Below, one piece after another: positions 17,707 through 27,788 of a stretch of 64,000 bases of DNA; position 1 is the first letter of the stretch, and each line of letters opens with the position of its first letter. The position numbers and the translations under genes were made by a program. Under the pieces are notes generated by a model that worked only from the letters and a program-made list of their open reading frames with translations, was not told the origin of the DNA and did not search any database. The DNA is from Polynucleobacter arcticus (GTDB taxonomy: Bacteria; Pseudomonadota; Gammaproteobacteria; Burkholderiales; Burkholderiaceae). The DNA lies in the NCBI RefSeq assembly GCF_013307205.1, contig NZ_CP028940.1:481683-545682 (forward strand). Direction: 5' to 3'.

Positions 17707-19008
17707 GGATGCCATTAAGCGACCTACTGCCCTGGAATAGACAATTTCACCATTAGCAAAGCGCTCGTGGTTATCTTCCACACTGCCTAGGTCATAGAGA
17801 TAATTCACCATCAGGCCAGCGGATTGACGCAATCCTTTACGAGATAAATCGCCTGCCCAGTTAATGAGGTGCAACTTGGCGCCATTACCCAGATGGAACT
17901 TCGCAACTGGATTGCCATCTCGCCCAGTAGAGGCCAGGCCCAAATAGATACTGGCCAAGGTTAATAAGGCCTCTTTTTCTTTCTCAGAAGCCAAATCGGG
18001 ATGCCAGCCACCCGCCAATCGCTCAGTCCAAGATTGACTCTCGAGCTTTAGTACGGCCAAAGCCGTATCTCGCGCTAGCTTGAGAGCGGGCTTCAATCTA
18101 TCCGCAGGCACACCAGCACCTAAATTCCCACCAGCAGCAACCCAATCCATAAAGCCCGGAATGGGCGATAAAGTCACAAACGTTTTTATCCCAGGGAATT
18201 CTGCATGCAGCTGCTCAGCCACCCTCTTAATTAAAAAGTTGCCCATCGATACGCCGCGAAGACCAGGCTCGCAGTTGCTAATCGAATAAAAAACAGCCAC
18301 TTTAAATTGAGAGACTTGATCAACTACCTCTGCTTTTTTATCCACTAATGGTGTAATCACCGTCGGGATTTCTGGCAGCAGGGCAACCTCTACAAAAATT
18401 AAGGGCTCACTGGGAAGTTGGGGGTGGAAAAAAGCAAAGCAGCGACGATCAGGCTGCAAGCGACGACGCAAGTCATCCCAACCATCAATAGCATGAACTG
18501 CCTCATGCTTGATTAGCTTCTCCAGCACTTCTGCGGGGGACTTCCAGTCAACCCGATGCATTTTTAGAAAGCCGGGATTGAACCAAGAGGATAGGACGTG
18601 ACGTAAATCAAAATCCACTGCAGCTAACTCTGGTTTTTTATCCAATAGTTGCAGCAGGTCGCGACGCATTTCCACAACGGCGGCAGTACCTTGACTCGCA
18701 CGATTGAGGCGACGGAAAAATTCTTGGCGAGGAGATTCGACAACTTTTTGAAGCTGAATGTAATTACGCGCACTGGAATCAGCAACGAAATCTTGCGCAG
18801 CCTTCAAAACTGCATCGGCTTGTGGATGGAGTTTTTCAAAAAGATAGGTAAAGAAAGATACGTACTGATCTTTAGCCAATTTGCGATAGTTGTTCACTAC
18901 ATCATCAGCCATGCTGAGGGCATTAGATTCGCCTCGCTCTGAGATCAGGCGTTTGATCGCATTGTTTGCCTTAGATAAATTGCGGGCTTTAGTTAACTTT
19001 TCCAGCAT
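17704..19008 (-). CDS. mcd: Malonyl-CoA decarboxylase
   Basis: A 434-residue malonyl-CoA decarboxylase (MCD family), converting malonyl-CoA to acetyl-CoA and CO2. The N-terminal helical domain covers about residues 1-140. The GNAT-like catalytic domain includes HEAVHAIDGWDDLRRRLQPDRRCFAFFHP, AVFYSISNCEPGLRGVSMGNFLIKRV and TLSPIPGFMDW, then VNYLYDL near the end. With matB it completes a route from malonate to acetyl-CoA. It is the first gene of the mcd, Bug receptor, matB series, all on the minus strand. Confidence 0.92.
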   Translation of the reverse strand: MLEKLTKARNLSKANNAIKRLISERGESNALSMADDVVNNYRKLAKDQYVSFFTYLFEKLHPQADAVLKAAQDFVADSSARNYIQLQKVVESPRQEFFRRLNRASQGTAAVVEMRRDLLQLLDKKPELAAVDFDLRHVLSSWFNPGFLKMHRVDWKSPAEVLEKLIKHEAVHAIDGWDDLRRRLQPDRRCFAFFHPQLPSEPLIFVEVALLPEIPTVITPLVDKKAEVVDQVSQFKVAVFYSISNCEPGLRGVSMGNFLIKRVAEQLHAEFPGIKTFVTLSPIPGFMDWVAAGGNLGAGVPADRLKPALKLARDTALAVLKLESQSWTERLAGGWHPDLASEKEKEALLTLASIYLGLASTGRDGNPVAKFHLGNGAKLHLINWAGDLSRKGLRQSAGLMVNYLYDLGSVEDNHERFANGEIVYSRAVGRLMAS

Positions 19009-19136
19009 GGTTGGCTTTCAATTGAGTTGAAAATAATCAGAAATTGGGCAAGCTCAGGCAAAAGGTGGATGTTTTAGTCAGTTGAGTCAATTTTTAAGAA
19101 ATTAACTACAAAAGACCCAAAAAAACCCAGTTTTAA

Positions 19137-19934
19137 CTACTGATAAGTGCCATTTTTCGTATTCACCCTAACTATAAGGTAAATTCCGAAAATGATCATG
19201 GGCACAGAAAGCCACTGCCCCATCGTCAGGCCGAGACCTAATAGACCCAAGAAGGCATCAGGCTCTCGAGCAAATTCAGCTAAGAAACGACAAACGCCAT
19301 AGCCCAGTAAGAATAATCCTGAAATCTGCCCCAACCCTCGAGGTTTGCTGGAATAGATCCACAGAACAATACCCAAGCAGACTCCTTCACCCAGTAGCTG
19401 GTAAATCTGCGAGGGATGGCGTGGAATAGAGTCGATCATCGGAAAAACCATAGCCCACGGCAAGTCAGTTGGCCGACCCCACAGCTCGCCATTAATGAAG
19501 TTCCCAAGCCGACCAAATGCTAGGCCAAACGGAACCAGTGGGGCAACCAGATCACTCACAACAAAGAAGGAGACTTTGCGACGGTAAGCGAACCAAAGTA
19601 ATGCCAGCAAGACACCTAAGAGACCGCCATGAAAAGACATGCCGCCTTCCCAAATTTTGAAGATGCTCAGAGGATGTGTGAAATAGTACTCTGGCATATA
19701 GAACAAGGTGTAACCCAAGCGTCCCCCCAGTACCACACCTATTACACCAGCGAAGAGCAGATCCTCGAGATCCTTATAAGTCCAACCCAAGGATTGATAT
19801 CTCGGAGCGCGTATACGCAGACGGCCCAATAAAAGAAATTGAGCAAAGGCCAAGAGATACATCAGCCCATACCAATGAATAGCAAATGCACCAATACGAA
19901 TTACGGCAGGATCGAATTCGGGATGAATCAACAT
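19137..19934 (-). CDS. lgt: Prolipoprotein diacylglyceryl transferase
   Basis: Lgt transfers diacylglycerol from phosphatidylglycerol to the lipobox cysteine of prolipoproteins in the inner membrane. The 265-residue protein has about seven helices and the family motifs [31 protein letters not shown] and the signature [14 protein letters not shown], with HPSQIYQ following. It follows holC by about 19 bases on the same strand. Confidence 0.95.
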   Translation of the reverse strand: MLIHPEFDPAVIRIGAFAIHWYGLMYLLAFAQFLLLGRLRIRAPRYQSLGWTYKDLEDLLFAGVIGVVLGGRLGYTLFYMPEYYFTHPLSIFKIWEGGMSFHGGLLGVLLALLWFAYRRKVSFFVVSDLVAPLVPFGLAFGRLGNFINGELWGRPTDLPWAMVFPMIDSIPRHPSQIYQLLGEGVCLGIVLWIYSSKPRGLGQISGLFLLGYGVCRFLAEFAREPDAFLGLLGLGLTMGQWLSVPMIIFGIYLIVRVNTKNGTYQ

Positions 19935-19953
19935 ACAGGGGTATGCCTAGCGA

Positions 19954-20418
19954 TCATGCTTTAGATTGATCGAAGTTGTGCAGCTCATGACCTAAGTCAC
20001 GATAAGCCTTATAGCGTTCGCGACCGGCGAGGCGCTCCGCTTCATTGATAGTCACAACCTCAACAACACGGGGAAAGCGTGCAAGCAAAGCAGGTACATC
20101 TTGAGGCATTTGCATGCCCAAATGGATCAAGACATCTGCATGGGGCAGTTGATTCAGAGCAGGCGATAAAAAAAGGTCTGTCAGTACGACTGGCGTATCG
20201 ATTGCTGTCTCATCCTCAATAAAGCAATGTGGCAAGAAATCCGTTGCGCTAAATGTCCAGAGGATTTCATCTAACTTTTTGAGGTCTGCCTTCGCGCCCA
20301 CCATCACAATATTGCGAACTGGCTCACCAACAGGTGTAGCGCTCCAGATCTTGCGTGTTAAGCGACACGCATATTCCAGCTTATCGCTGACATTGCTATG
20401 AAAATCGATGCGAGCCAT
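19954..20418 (-). CDS. holC: DNA polymerase III subunit chi
   Basis: Chi links the replicative clamp loader to single-strand-binding protein. The 154-residue protein has the family's N-terminal (ARIDFHSNVSDKLEYACRLTRKIW) and central (LWTFSATDFLPHC, TPVVLTDLF) sequence. It is encoded right behind pepA, the conserved order in proteobacteria, separated by 18 bases. Confidence 0.9.
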   Translation of the reverse strand: MARIDFHSNVSDKLEYACRLTRKIWSATPVGEPVRNIVMVGAKADLKKLDEILWTFSATDFLPHCFIEDETAIDTPVVLTDLFLSPALNQLPHADVLIHLGMQMPQDVPALLARFPRVVEVVTINEAERLAGRERYKAYRDLGHELHNFDQSKA

Positions 20419-20436
20419 CCCTGTCGTCTTCCGCTT

Positions 20437-22038
20437 TTACTTTTGCTCAAGCAAATAATTTACGAGCAAGGGTACAGGGCGACCCGTCGATCCTTTAGCG
20501 GCACCACTCTTCCAAGCAGTGCCTGCGATATCTAAGTGAGCCCATTTATATTTCTCAGTAAAACGCGACAAGAAGCAGGCTGCAGTAACGCTTCCAGCTG
20601 GGCGTCCGCCAATATTCGCCACATCCGCAAAATTGGATTTCAGTTGCTCATGGTATGCCGCGTCTAAAGGTAGGCGCCACACAGTATCCAAAGAGGCATG
20701 ACCCGCCTGAGTCAGTGAATTTACTAAATCCTCATCATCAGAAAATACGCCACTGTGCACATGACCCAATGCAATGATGCAGGCACCAGTTAAGGTGGCT
20801 ACGTCAATGACTGCCTTAGGCTTAAAGCGCTCAACATAAGTTAAGGCATCACACAAAATCAAACGGCCCTCAGCATCGGTGTTGAGAACTTCAATAGTTT
20901 GACCCGACATACTCTTCACAATGTCACCCGGACGAGTAGCTTGACCTGAGGGCATATTTTCGCAAGTTGGAATAACGCCAATGACATTCTTTTTCAGCTT
21001 CATTAGGGCAGTGGCGTACATTGTGCCAATCACAGATGCCGCGCCGCACATGTCGTACTTCATCTCATCCATCGCCTCACCAGGCTTCAAAGAAATGCCA
21101 CCGGTATCAAAGGTAATTCCCTTACCCACCAATACGATTGGGGCTTCACCCACTTTTCCACCTTGGTGACGCATCACAATAAATTGGGGTGGTGTATCAG
21201 AGCCTTGGGCTACTGATAAAAACGAACCCATACCTAAGGCTTCAATTTGTTTACGACCTAGAACTTCAACCTTCAATCCTGTCTTTTTACTTAAGCCTTG
21301 CGCTGCTTTCGCCAAGTAGGTCGGTGTGCAAACATTCGGAGGCAAATTACCCAAGTCTTTGGCTAAGTTCATACCCTCAACCATCGCTGCACCTTCAGGT
21401 ACCGCCCCCTTTAATTCCTTGGCACATGCATCATTACCAGCGAAGGTGAGGTGAGTAAAGGCATCAGCCTTGTCTTTAGCCTTAAATTTCATTGCAGGCT
21501 GACGAACTCCAAAACGGTAGGCTTGATCACCCGCATACTGAACTGTCAAACGCACTTCTTCGGCAATAAAGTGAGCGCGATGACCCAAAGCAAAGCTCGG
21601 GATGAACCACAGCGCATTTTGAATCGATCCACCGCTCAACTGCTTTAAAGCTGCGCGAGCGATTTTGGAATAGGCATTCAAGTTGCGCGCACTCGCGGGC
21701 GCAATATCTCCCAAGCAGACCAACAGAATACGTTTCACCTTGACTCCGGCTGCAGCCCAGGTTTTTTCGGCACGCATCACGCAAGTAGATGCCGGCTGGC
21801 TATCTAGATCTCCCACCACGCTAGCATGGCTAACTGAGCCGCCCAGTAAGCGGTCTAACTCAACCAGAAGACCAGATTTGGATTTTGTGGCTGCCAAAGC
21901 ATCTAAATCCGCTTTTGAATAGGCTAAAACCAAGCAATCGGAGTTCTGCGCTAATAAGATAGCTAGACTCTCCCTGATGTGCTTAGGGTTATTTACATCA
22001 GCTTGGGAAAAAATCTTGGTGCTAAATTGAATAGTCAT
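20437..22038 (-). CDS. pepA: Leucyl aminopeptidase (cytosol aminopeptidase)
   Basis: A two-zinc M17 aminopeptidase of 533 residues that removes N-terminal residues from peptides; some homologues also bind DNA in recombination and regulation. The N-terminal macro-like domain covers about residues 1-180. The catalytic domain shows VGKGITFDTGGISLKPG with metal ligands and the family signature NTDAEGRLILCDAL, then GRPAGSVTAA. It is a little longer than the E. coli enzyme. It starts divergently from lptF, with 118 bases between. Confidence 0.93.
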   Translation of the reverse strand: MTIQFSTKIFSQADVNNPKHIRESLAILLAQNSDCLVLAYSKADLDALAATKSKSGLLVELDRLLGGSVSHASVVGDLDSQPASTCVMRAEKTWAAAGVKVKRILLVCLGDIAPASARNLNAYSKIARAALKQLSGGSIQNALWFIPSFALGHRAHFIAEEVRLTVQYAGDQAYRFGVRQPAMKFKAKDKADAFTHLTFAGNDACAKELKGAVPEGAAMVEGMNLAKDLGNLPPNVCTPTYLAKAAQGLSKKTGLKVEVLGRKQIEALGMGSFLSVAQGSDTPPQFIVMRHQGGKVGEAPIVLVGKGITFDTGGISLKPGEAMDEMKYDMCGAASVIGTMYATALMKLKKNVIGVIPTCENMPSGQATRPGDIVKSMSGQTIEVLNTDAEGRLILCDALTYVERFKPKAVIDVATLTGACIIALGHVHSGVFSDDEDLVNSLTQAGHASLDTVWRLPLDAAYHEQLKSNFADVANIGGRPAGSVTAACFLSRFTEKYKWAHLDIAGTAWKSGAAKGSTGRPVPLLVNYLLEQK

Positions 22039-22156
22039 CTTGTCTTACAGTATTTTTAAGTCGATTCAAGGGGAAAAACGGATATTTATCCATTATCCTC
22101 CGACATGCAGGTTCACATCTTGAGTGGGCCAATAACAGCTACCCCACTATCCATTC

Positions 22157-23272
22157 ATGATCTTTCACCAAGCCCTTCGCCGCGAACTCAGTTTTACGAC
22201 TGGTGGCGTCTTTTTGGTCTTGGTGACCATCATGATTACCACCCTGGTCATCCGAATTCTAGGTTTTGCAGCTAATGGCGCGGTTAATCCCGAGGATGCC
22301 TTAGTGCTGATAGCGTTAGCCACTATTGGCTATATGGCAGTACTGCTGACCGTATCTCTTTTTGTGGCAGTCTTGATAGTGTTAGTGCGTTGGTACAAAG
22401 ATTCAGAAATGATTGTTTGGTTTGCCAGCGGCTTAAGTATTGCCAGCCTCATTCGACCGATACTCCGTTTTGCAACACCGCTCATTGTCATCATTGCCTT
22501 ATTGGCTCTTTTCGTCTGGCCTTGGGCCAATCGCGAATCCACCATTATTAGTCAACGCTTTAAACAACGCAGCGATGTTTCTATGGTTGCTGCAGGCCAA
22601 TTTAGAGAGTCAGCAAAGGCGGAGCGCGTATTTTTTATCGAAGAATTGGATGTCGATAAAGGTGAAGTAAAGAATATTTTCTCTGCTGAAACTAAAAATG
22701 GTCGCCTTAGTGTTGCCGTTGCCTCCACAGGATTTATTGAGAATGCAGCAGGTGGCGGAAAATCGATTGTGCTAAATAATGGTCGCCGCTATGAAGGATT
22801 GCCCACACAGCCAGACTTTCGCATCTTAGAGTTCGCTGAATACGTTACTAATATCCGCAACAAGGATGCCCTAGAGCCACCACCACGCGACCGCGAAAAA
22901 ACGGTCATGGAGCTACTCAATGAGCAAAATCCTCGGCAGCTAAATGAAAGTCGTGCTGAGCTGCTTTGGCGCGTTGGTTTACCTCTGATGGCATTGGGCC
23001 TAGTATTGATTGCCATCCCACTTGCCTATGTCAACCCGAGGCTAGGCAACTACACAGCGATGTTTTATGCGGTGCTGATTTATCTTATCTACAGCAATCT
23101 ACTCAACCTCTCGCAAAATTTTGTATCGCAAGGGAAGATTCCTGTTTTTGTGGCTGCATGGCCCATACATGCTTTAGCTTTTACCATTGCCTTTTTACTG
23201 ATCCGGAACCGCATCAACCCGTCCTTAAAGTGGTGGCGCCGTCAATTACCTTCATTTTTGGCCAATAGATGA
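22157..23272 (+). CDS. lptF: LPS export permease LptF
   Basis: One of the two membrane subunits of the LptB2FG complex that extracts lipopolysaccharide from the inner membrane. The 371-residue protein has six helices, three at each end (MIFHQALRRELSFTTGGVFLV at the start, LLWRVGLPLMALGLVLIAIPLAYVNPR near residue 275). A periplasmic beta-jellyroll lies between. Its end overlaps the lptG ATG by four bases, so both subunits are coupled. Confidence 0.93.
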   Translation: MIFHQALRRELSFTTGGVFLVLVTIMITTLVIRILGFAANGAVNPEDALVLIALATIGYMAVLLTVSLFVAVLIVLVRWYKDSEMIVWFASGLSIASLIRPILRFATPLIVIIALLALFVWPWANRESTIISQRFKQRSDVSMVAAGQFRESAKAERVFFIEELDVDKGEVKNIFSAETKNGRLSVAVASTGFIENAAGGGKSIVLNNGRRYEGLPTQPDFRILEFAEYVTNIRNKDALEPPPRDREKTVMELLNEQNPRQLNESRAELLWRVGLPLMALGLVLIAIPLAYVNPRLGNYTAMFYAVLIYLIYSNLLNLSQNFVSQGKIPVFVAAWPIHALAFTIAFLLIRNRINPSLKWWRRQLPSFLANR

Positions 23273-24423
23273 AATATCTATTTCCCTACATTTTCGAACG
23301 CTATATAGCAAGACAGATCTACGGGGCCTTTGGCTTCATTCTTTTCGCACTGGTTGCGCTATTTTTATTTTTTGATATCCTCAGCGAACTTGGCTCAGTC
23401 AAGGGTCAATACACTCTGCCACTGGCCCTCCTGCATGTGTTATTGAAAGCACCTAGTCGTATTTCGGAGATCATCCCCATTGCTGGTTTAATTGGCAGTA
23501 TTTACGTGTTTGCTATGTTGGCCAGTCAATCCGAGTTCACGATTTTGCGAATTGCGGGTTTAGATGTGCGCAGAGGCCTGAAGACGTTGGCCAAAATTTC
23601 CCTCCCCCTGATTATCTTCACTTTAGTGATGAGTGAATGGCTAGGGCCCTACACCGAAAACCTCTCTGACCAAATCCGCATGAGAGCTTTGGGCTCGTCC
23701 TATAGTGCGCAATTTAAAACTGGGGTTTGGGTAAAAGATCGCTTGCGAGATGAGGCCGGCAGTGGACCAGTTCGGCCTGGTGTGCGCTACGTCAACGTTG
23801 GCAATATTGCACAAGACAATGAGATCCAAAATATCCGCATGTACGAGTTTGATGATGCCTATCGACTTCTCTCCATTCGTAGCGCGATATCTGGGCGCTT
23901 TGATCAAGCGGGCACTTGGACCTTGAATGATGTCACCGAAACTCGTTTTAAAGAAAACAAGCAAGCAGATCCATTAAATCCGGTCTTCTCAGCACACACT
24001 TTTACTCACCCTATCGTGAGCCTAGACTCTGAAGTCACGCCTCAGATTTTGAGCGTTCTTTTAGTCAGCCCTGAAAAAATGTCCATCTTGAGTTTGGGTC
24101 AGTTTATCTCCCACCTCAGAGACAATAAGCAGGATGCACAACGTCATTCGATTGCGTTCTGGAAAAAAGTAATTTACCCATTCACAATTTTTGTGATGCT
24201 GGTATTAGCTTTGCCATTTGCTTACCTAAAAGTCCGCTCCGGTAGTGTTGGAATCAAGGTGTTTGGCGGGATCATGCTGGGCATGAGCTTTCAGCTGTTT
24301 AACTCACTATTTTCCAACGTCGGACTTCTAGGTGCATGGCCCACCCTCCTGACGGCACTAACGCCGCCTTTGCTGTACTTCGTACTGGCATTGGTGGGTT
24401 TGCGCTGGGTCTCTAAAGCTTAA
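23269..24423 (+). CDS. lptG: LPS export permease LptG
   Basis: The second permease subunit of the LPS exporter, 384 residues. N-terminal helices (FERYIARQIYGAFGFILFALVALFLFFDIL) match LptG. A periplasmic domain spans about residues 125-285, and C-terminal helices include FWKKVIYPFTIFVMLVLALPFAYLKVRSGSVGIKVF. It overlaps lptF (ATGA). Confidence 0.93.
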   Translation: MKYLFPYIFERYIARQIYGAFGFILFALVALFLFFDILSELGSVKGQYTLPLALLHVLLKAPSRISEIIPIAGLIGSIYVFAMLASQSEFTILRIAGLDVRRGLKTLAKISLPLIIFTLVMSEWLGPYTENLSDQIRMRALGSSYSAQFKTGVWVKDRLRDEAGSGPVRPGVRYVNVGNIAQDNEIQNIRMYEFDDAYRLLSIRSAISGRFDQAGTWTLNDVTETRFKENKQADPLNPVFSAHTFTHPIVSLDSEVTPQILSVLLVSPEKMSILSLGQFISHLRDNKQDAQRHSIAFWKKVIYPFTIFVMLVLALPFAYLKVRSGSVGIKVFGGIMLGMSFQLFNSLFSNVGLLGAWPTLLTALTPPLLYFVLALVGLRWVSKA

Positions 24424-24452
24424 TACCTCAAAATCATATAGAATTTAATTCC

Positions 24453-24470
24453 TATATCGCTGGCGATATA
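24453..24470 (+). promoter_or_regulatory. Operator-like palindrome before the CysB-like gene
   Basis: TATATCGCTGGCGATATA is a perfect inverted repeat with 8-bp arms and a 2-base centre, 20 bases before the start codon of the LysR regulator. Its position suits autoregulation, though its form is more compact than usual LysR sites. Confidence 0.5.
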
Positions 24471-24490
24471 AAGAATGGAATGGAATCGAT

Positions 24491-25432
24491 ATGAACTTGC
24501 ACCAATTTCGCTTTGTACGTGAGGCCGTTAGGCAGAATTTCAATCTCACCACCGCCGCTAAGGTCCTATTTACCTCACAGCCAGGGGTCTCTAAAGCCAT
24601 TATTGAATTGGAAGATGAGTTGGGCGTCGAAATCTTTCGCCGCCACGGCAAACGTATCCGCTCACTTACCGAGCCTGGTAAGCGAATTCTAGTTTCTATT
24701 GAGCGAATTCTGGATGAAGTGGAAACCTTGAGAAGAGTCGGCAAAGACTTTGCTAGCCAAGATCAGGGTAGCTTTGTGATTGCCACCACCCATACTCAAG
24801 CCCGCTATGCATTACCCAAAGTCTTGACAGAATTTACCAAGCGCTTTCCAAAGGTACGCGTCAGCATTCAACAGGGTAGCCCGGGACAAATTGCCGAACT
24901 ACTCATTCATGATCGAGCAGATATTGCGATTGCAACGGAAGGCATTGCAAACACGCCAGGCGTATTAGCTTTGCCGGGATATCAATGGCAACACGTCGTC
25001 ATGGTGCCGCTGAGCCATCCACTGCTCAATCAGTCGGCAATCACCTTAGAAGAAATTGCAAAGTACCCGCTCATCACCTACGACAAAGCATTCGCAGGTC
25101 GTAGCAAGATTGATGCCGCTTTCGGACTGCGCAATCTGACTCCCGATGTGATTTTGGAGGCGATTGATGCAGATGTCATTAAGACTTATGTTGAGACTGG
25201 CATGGGTGTCGGTATCGTGGCGGGTTTAGCATACGATGCAGATCGGGATCGTAATCTGAGAGTCATTCCAGTTGGGCACTTGTTTGGAAATAACGTCACG
25301 CATCTAGGAGTGAAGCAAGGCGCCTATCTGCGCTCTTTCGTCTACACCTTTATCGAGCTGTTCTCACCTACCCTCACCAAAAAAATTGTTGAGCAGGCAA
25401 TGAATAGCGAGTCAGAAACTTACGAGATTTAA
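24491..25432 (+). CDS. cysB: LysR-family regulator of the CysB type
   Basis: A 313-residue LysR regulator. The N-terminal winged helix (MNLHQFRFVREAVRQNFNLTTAAKVLFTSQPGVSKAI) is that of CysB/Cbl proteins, and the effector domain retains CysB sequence such as ATTHTQARYALPKV (sulfate/acetylserine pocket), GSPGQIAELL and YVETGMGVGIVAGLAY. CysB activates genes for sulfate assimilation with N-acetylserine as coinducer. No sulfur genes are adjacent, so its targets are elsewhere. A palindrome precedes it. Confidence 0.85.
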   Translation: MNLHQFRFVREAVRQNFNLTTAAKVLFTSQPGVSKAIIELEDELGVEIFRRHGKRIRSLTEPGKRILVSIERILDEVETLRRVGKDFASQDQGSFVIATTHTQARYALPKVLTEFTKRFPKVRVSIQQGSPGQIAELLIHDRADIAIATEGIANTPGVLALPGYQWQHVVMVPLSHPLLNQSAITLEEIAKYPLITYDKAFAGRSKIDAAFGLRNLTPDVILEAIDADVIKTYVETGMGVGIVAGLAYDADRDRNLRVIPVGHLFGNNVTHLGVKQGAYLRSFVYTFIELFSPTLTKKIVEQAMNSESETYEI

Positions 25433-25474
25433 AGCTTTGCGCATCTCGCGGCGTCGGTAACAGCCTATTTGAGA

Positions 25475-25559
25475 TGGTGCCCCGGGGCGGACTTGAACCG
25501 CCACGCCTTGCGGCACCGGATTTTGAGTCCGGCACGTCTACCAATTCCATCACCGGGGC
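25475..25559 (-). tRNA. tRNA-Leu(CAA)
   Basis: On the minus strand a full class II tRNA cloverleaf can be drawn. The acceptor stem GCCCCGG pairs with CCGGGGC, and the anticodon stem CCGGA/TCCGG holds a CTCAAAA loop with anticodon CAA. There is a long variable arm (GCC-GCAA-GGC), a T-arm GGCGG/CCGCC with TTCAAGT, and an encoded CCA. Confidence 0.96.
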
Positions 25560-25700
25560 AGGTGTTTGCAGTGGAAAAACTGCATTGAAGCAAACTAAGA
25601 GGTGAGAGTGTAACAAAAAAGTAGTAAGAGTCCCATTATTGAGCTGAGAAGCCCTTAAAATGACTTCCTCAAGCCACATTACACAAAAGGACTTACCCGT

Positions 25701-26420
25701 ATGGCCGGCCATTCGAAATGGGCCAATATTCAGCACCGCAAAGGACGTCAAGACGAAAAGCGCGGCAAGATTTGGACCAAACTGATTAAAGAAATTACGG
25801 TTGCAGCTAAATTAGGCGGCGGCGATATCGCTACAAACCCACGTTTACGCCTAGCAATTGATAAGGCTAAAGATGCCAACATGCCGAATGACAACGTGCA
25901 ACGGGCAATTCAGCGAGGCACCGGCTCCTTAGAGGGCGTGAATTATGAAGAAATTCGTTATGAGGGTTATGGCTTTAATGGCGCCGCCATCATCGTGGAT
26001 TGCTTAACGGATAACCGCACTCGTACCGTTGCCGAAGTGCGCCATGCATTTGCAAAAAATGGTGGAAATATGGGTGCCGAAGGTTCTGTCGCATTTATGT
26101 TCAAACATTGCGGTCAAATGTTGTTTGCTCCAGGCACGAATGAAGATCTACTCATGGAGCTCGCGCTGGATGCAGGCGCTGAAGATGTCATCACGCATGA
26201 TGATGGCTCACTTGAAGTACTCACCCCAGTCCCTGAATTTCCTAAAGTACAAGATGCACTCAGTAAAGCAGGTTTAAAAGCAGAGCTAGCAACCGTCACG
26301 ATGCGCCCCGAGACTGAGACTGAACTCGAGGGTGACCAAGCTGAAAGCATGCAAAAACTATTGGATGCGCTGGAGAACTTAGATGATGTCCAGGAAGTTT
26401 TCACAAATGCATCGCTCTAA
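25701..26420 (+). CDS. YebC/PmpR-family protein
   Basis: A 239-residue member of the YebC/TACO1 family. It starts with the conserved [28 protein letters not shown], followed by [15 protein letters not shown] and [14 protein letters not shown]. Members have been described as DNA-binding regulators and, more recently, as factors helping ribosomes through difficult (poly-proline) sequences. The length is usual. It precedes purD by 48 bases. Confidence 0.93.
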   Translation: MAGHSKWANIQHRKGRQDEKRGKIWTKLIKEITVAAKLGGGDIATNPRLRLAIDKAKDANMPNDNVQRAIQRGTGSLEGVNYEEIRYEGYGFNGAAIIVDCLTDNRTRTVAEVRHAFAKNGGNMGAEGSVAFMFKHCGQMLFAPGTNEDLLMELALDAGAEDVITHDDGSLEVLTPVPEFPKVQDALSKAGLKAELATVTMRPETETELEGDQAESMQKLLDALENLDDVQEVFTNASL

Positions 26421-26468
26421 GCCTTTAATTACTTTAATGTCATTTATCAACGTCTTTATTAGCTCCTT

Positions 26469-27746
26469 ATGAAAATTCTTCTGATTGGCTCTGGTGGCCG
26501 CGAACACGCTCTTGCTTGGAAGCTGGCCCAATCCCCAGAAGTACAAACCGTCTATGTAGCCCCTGGTAATGGCGGCACTGCCACTGCAAAACAAACGGCA
26601 GCCGGCATTCAGAACCTTCCCATCTCCGATCTTCAAGAGCTGGCAGACTTTGCTCAGCGTGAAAAAATCCATCTCACAGTAGTTGGACCTGAAGCTCCCC
26701 TTGCAGCAGGCATCGTCGATGTATTCCGCAATCACGGTTTACGTATTTTTGGACCCACTCAGCTGGCTGCACAATTAGAATCCTCTAAAGATTTTTCTAA
26801 AGCATTTATGAAGCGGCATGGCATTCCCACGGCGGAGTACCAGACATTCTCAAATATTTTAGAAGCCCATGCTTACATTGATGCTCAAGGTGCGCCAATC
26901 GTTATCAAAGCGGATGGACTTGCCGCCGGCAAGGGTGTTGTCGTTGCAATGGATCTAGCAGAAGCCCATGCCGCGGTCGATATGATGCTGGCCGACAATA
27001 AGCTAGGCAATGCTGGTGCACGCGTGGTGATTGAAGAATTTTTGATTGGTGAAGAAGCGAGCTTTATTGTTCTGGTCGACGGCAAACAGGTTTTAGCTTT
27101 AGCCACTAGCCAGGATCACAAACGCTTACTCGATGCTGATCAGGGCCCGAATACTGGCGGTATGGGCGCATACTCGCCAGCACCTGTAGTTACCCCAGAA
27201 ATTCATGCGCGCGCATTACGCGAAGTCATCATGCCAACGGTCAAAGGCATGGAGGCTGATGGCATTCCCTACACCGGCTTTCTCTATGCGGGCTTGATGA
27301 TCTCCCCAGATGGCAAGATTAAGACCCTAGAATTTAATTGTCGTATGGGTGATCCAGAAACACAGCCCATCATGGCGCGCTTGCGTAGTGATTTAGTCAA
27401 AGCACTGGATCATGCGGTCGATGGCACCTTAAACGAAGTGGAATTAGATTGGGATCGTCGCACTGCATTAGGCGTGGTACTCGCAGCCCATAACTACCCC
27501 GATACCCCGCGCAATGGCGATGTGATTACCGGCATTCCTGCCGATACCGAAGATCAACTAACCTTCCATGCGGGTACCAAACTACAAGATGGCAAGCTAG
27601 TCACCTCCGGTGGTCGCGTGATGTGTGTAGTGGGTTTATCTGACACAGTTCGCGGCGCACAACAAAAAGCTTTTGAAGCTATCTCTCAAATCCAATTTGA
27701 TGGCATGCAATATCGCAAAGATATTGGTTATCGTGCAGTGAAGTAA
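26469..27746 (+). CDS. purD: Phosphoribosylamine-glycine ligase
   Basis: PurD joins phosphoribosylamine and glycine with ATP, the second step of purine synthesis. The 425-residue ATP-grasp protein shows MKILLIGSGGREHALAWKL at the start, GDGLAAGKGVVVA-like ATP-binding sequence (DGLAAGKGVVVA), SQDHKRLLDADQGPNTGGMGAYSPAPV and EFNCRMGDPETQ, all family signatures. It belongs to the plus-strand housekeeping series from yebC to galE. Confidence 0.96.
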   Translation: MKILLIGSGGREHALAWKLAQSPEVQTVYVAPGNGGTATAKQTAAGIQNLPISDLQELADFAQREKIHLTVVGPEAPLAAGIVDVFRNHGLRIFGPTQLAAQLESSKDFSKAFMKRHGIPTAEYQTFSNILEAHAYIDAQGAPIVIKADGLAAGKGVVVAMDLAEAHAAVDMMLADNKLGNAGARVVIEEFLIGEEASFIVLVDGKQVLALATSQDHKRLLDADQGPNTGGMGAYSPAPVVTPEIHARALREVIMPTVKGMEADGIPYTGFLYAGLMISPDGKIKTLEFNCRMGDPETQPIMARLRSDLVKALDHAVDGTLNEVELDWDRRTALGVVLAAHNYPDTPRNGDVITGIPADTEDQLTFHAGTKLQDGKLVTSGGRVMCVVGLSDTVRGAQQKAFEAISQIQFDGMQYRKDIGYRAVK

Positions 27747-27788
27747 TTACACTAATTTTGATCATTCAACACAAAGCACCTTTCATCC

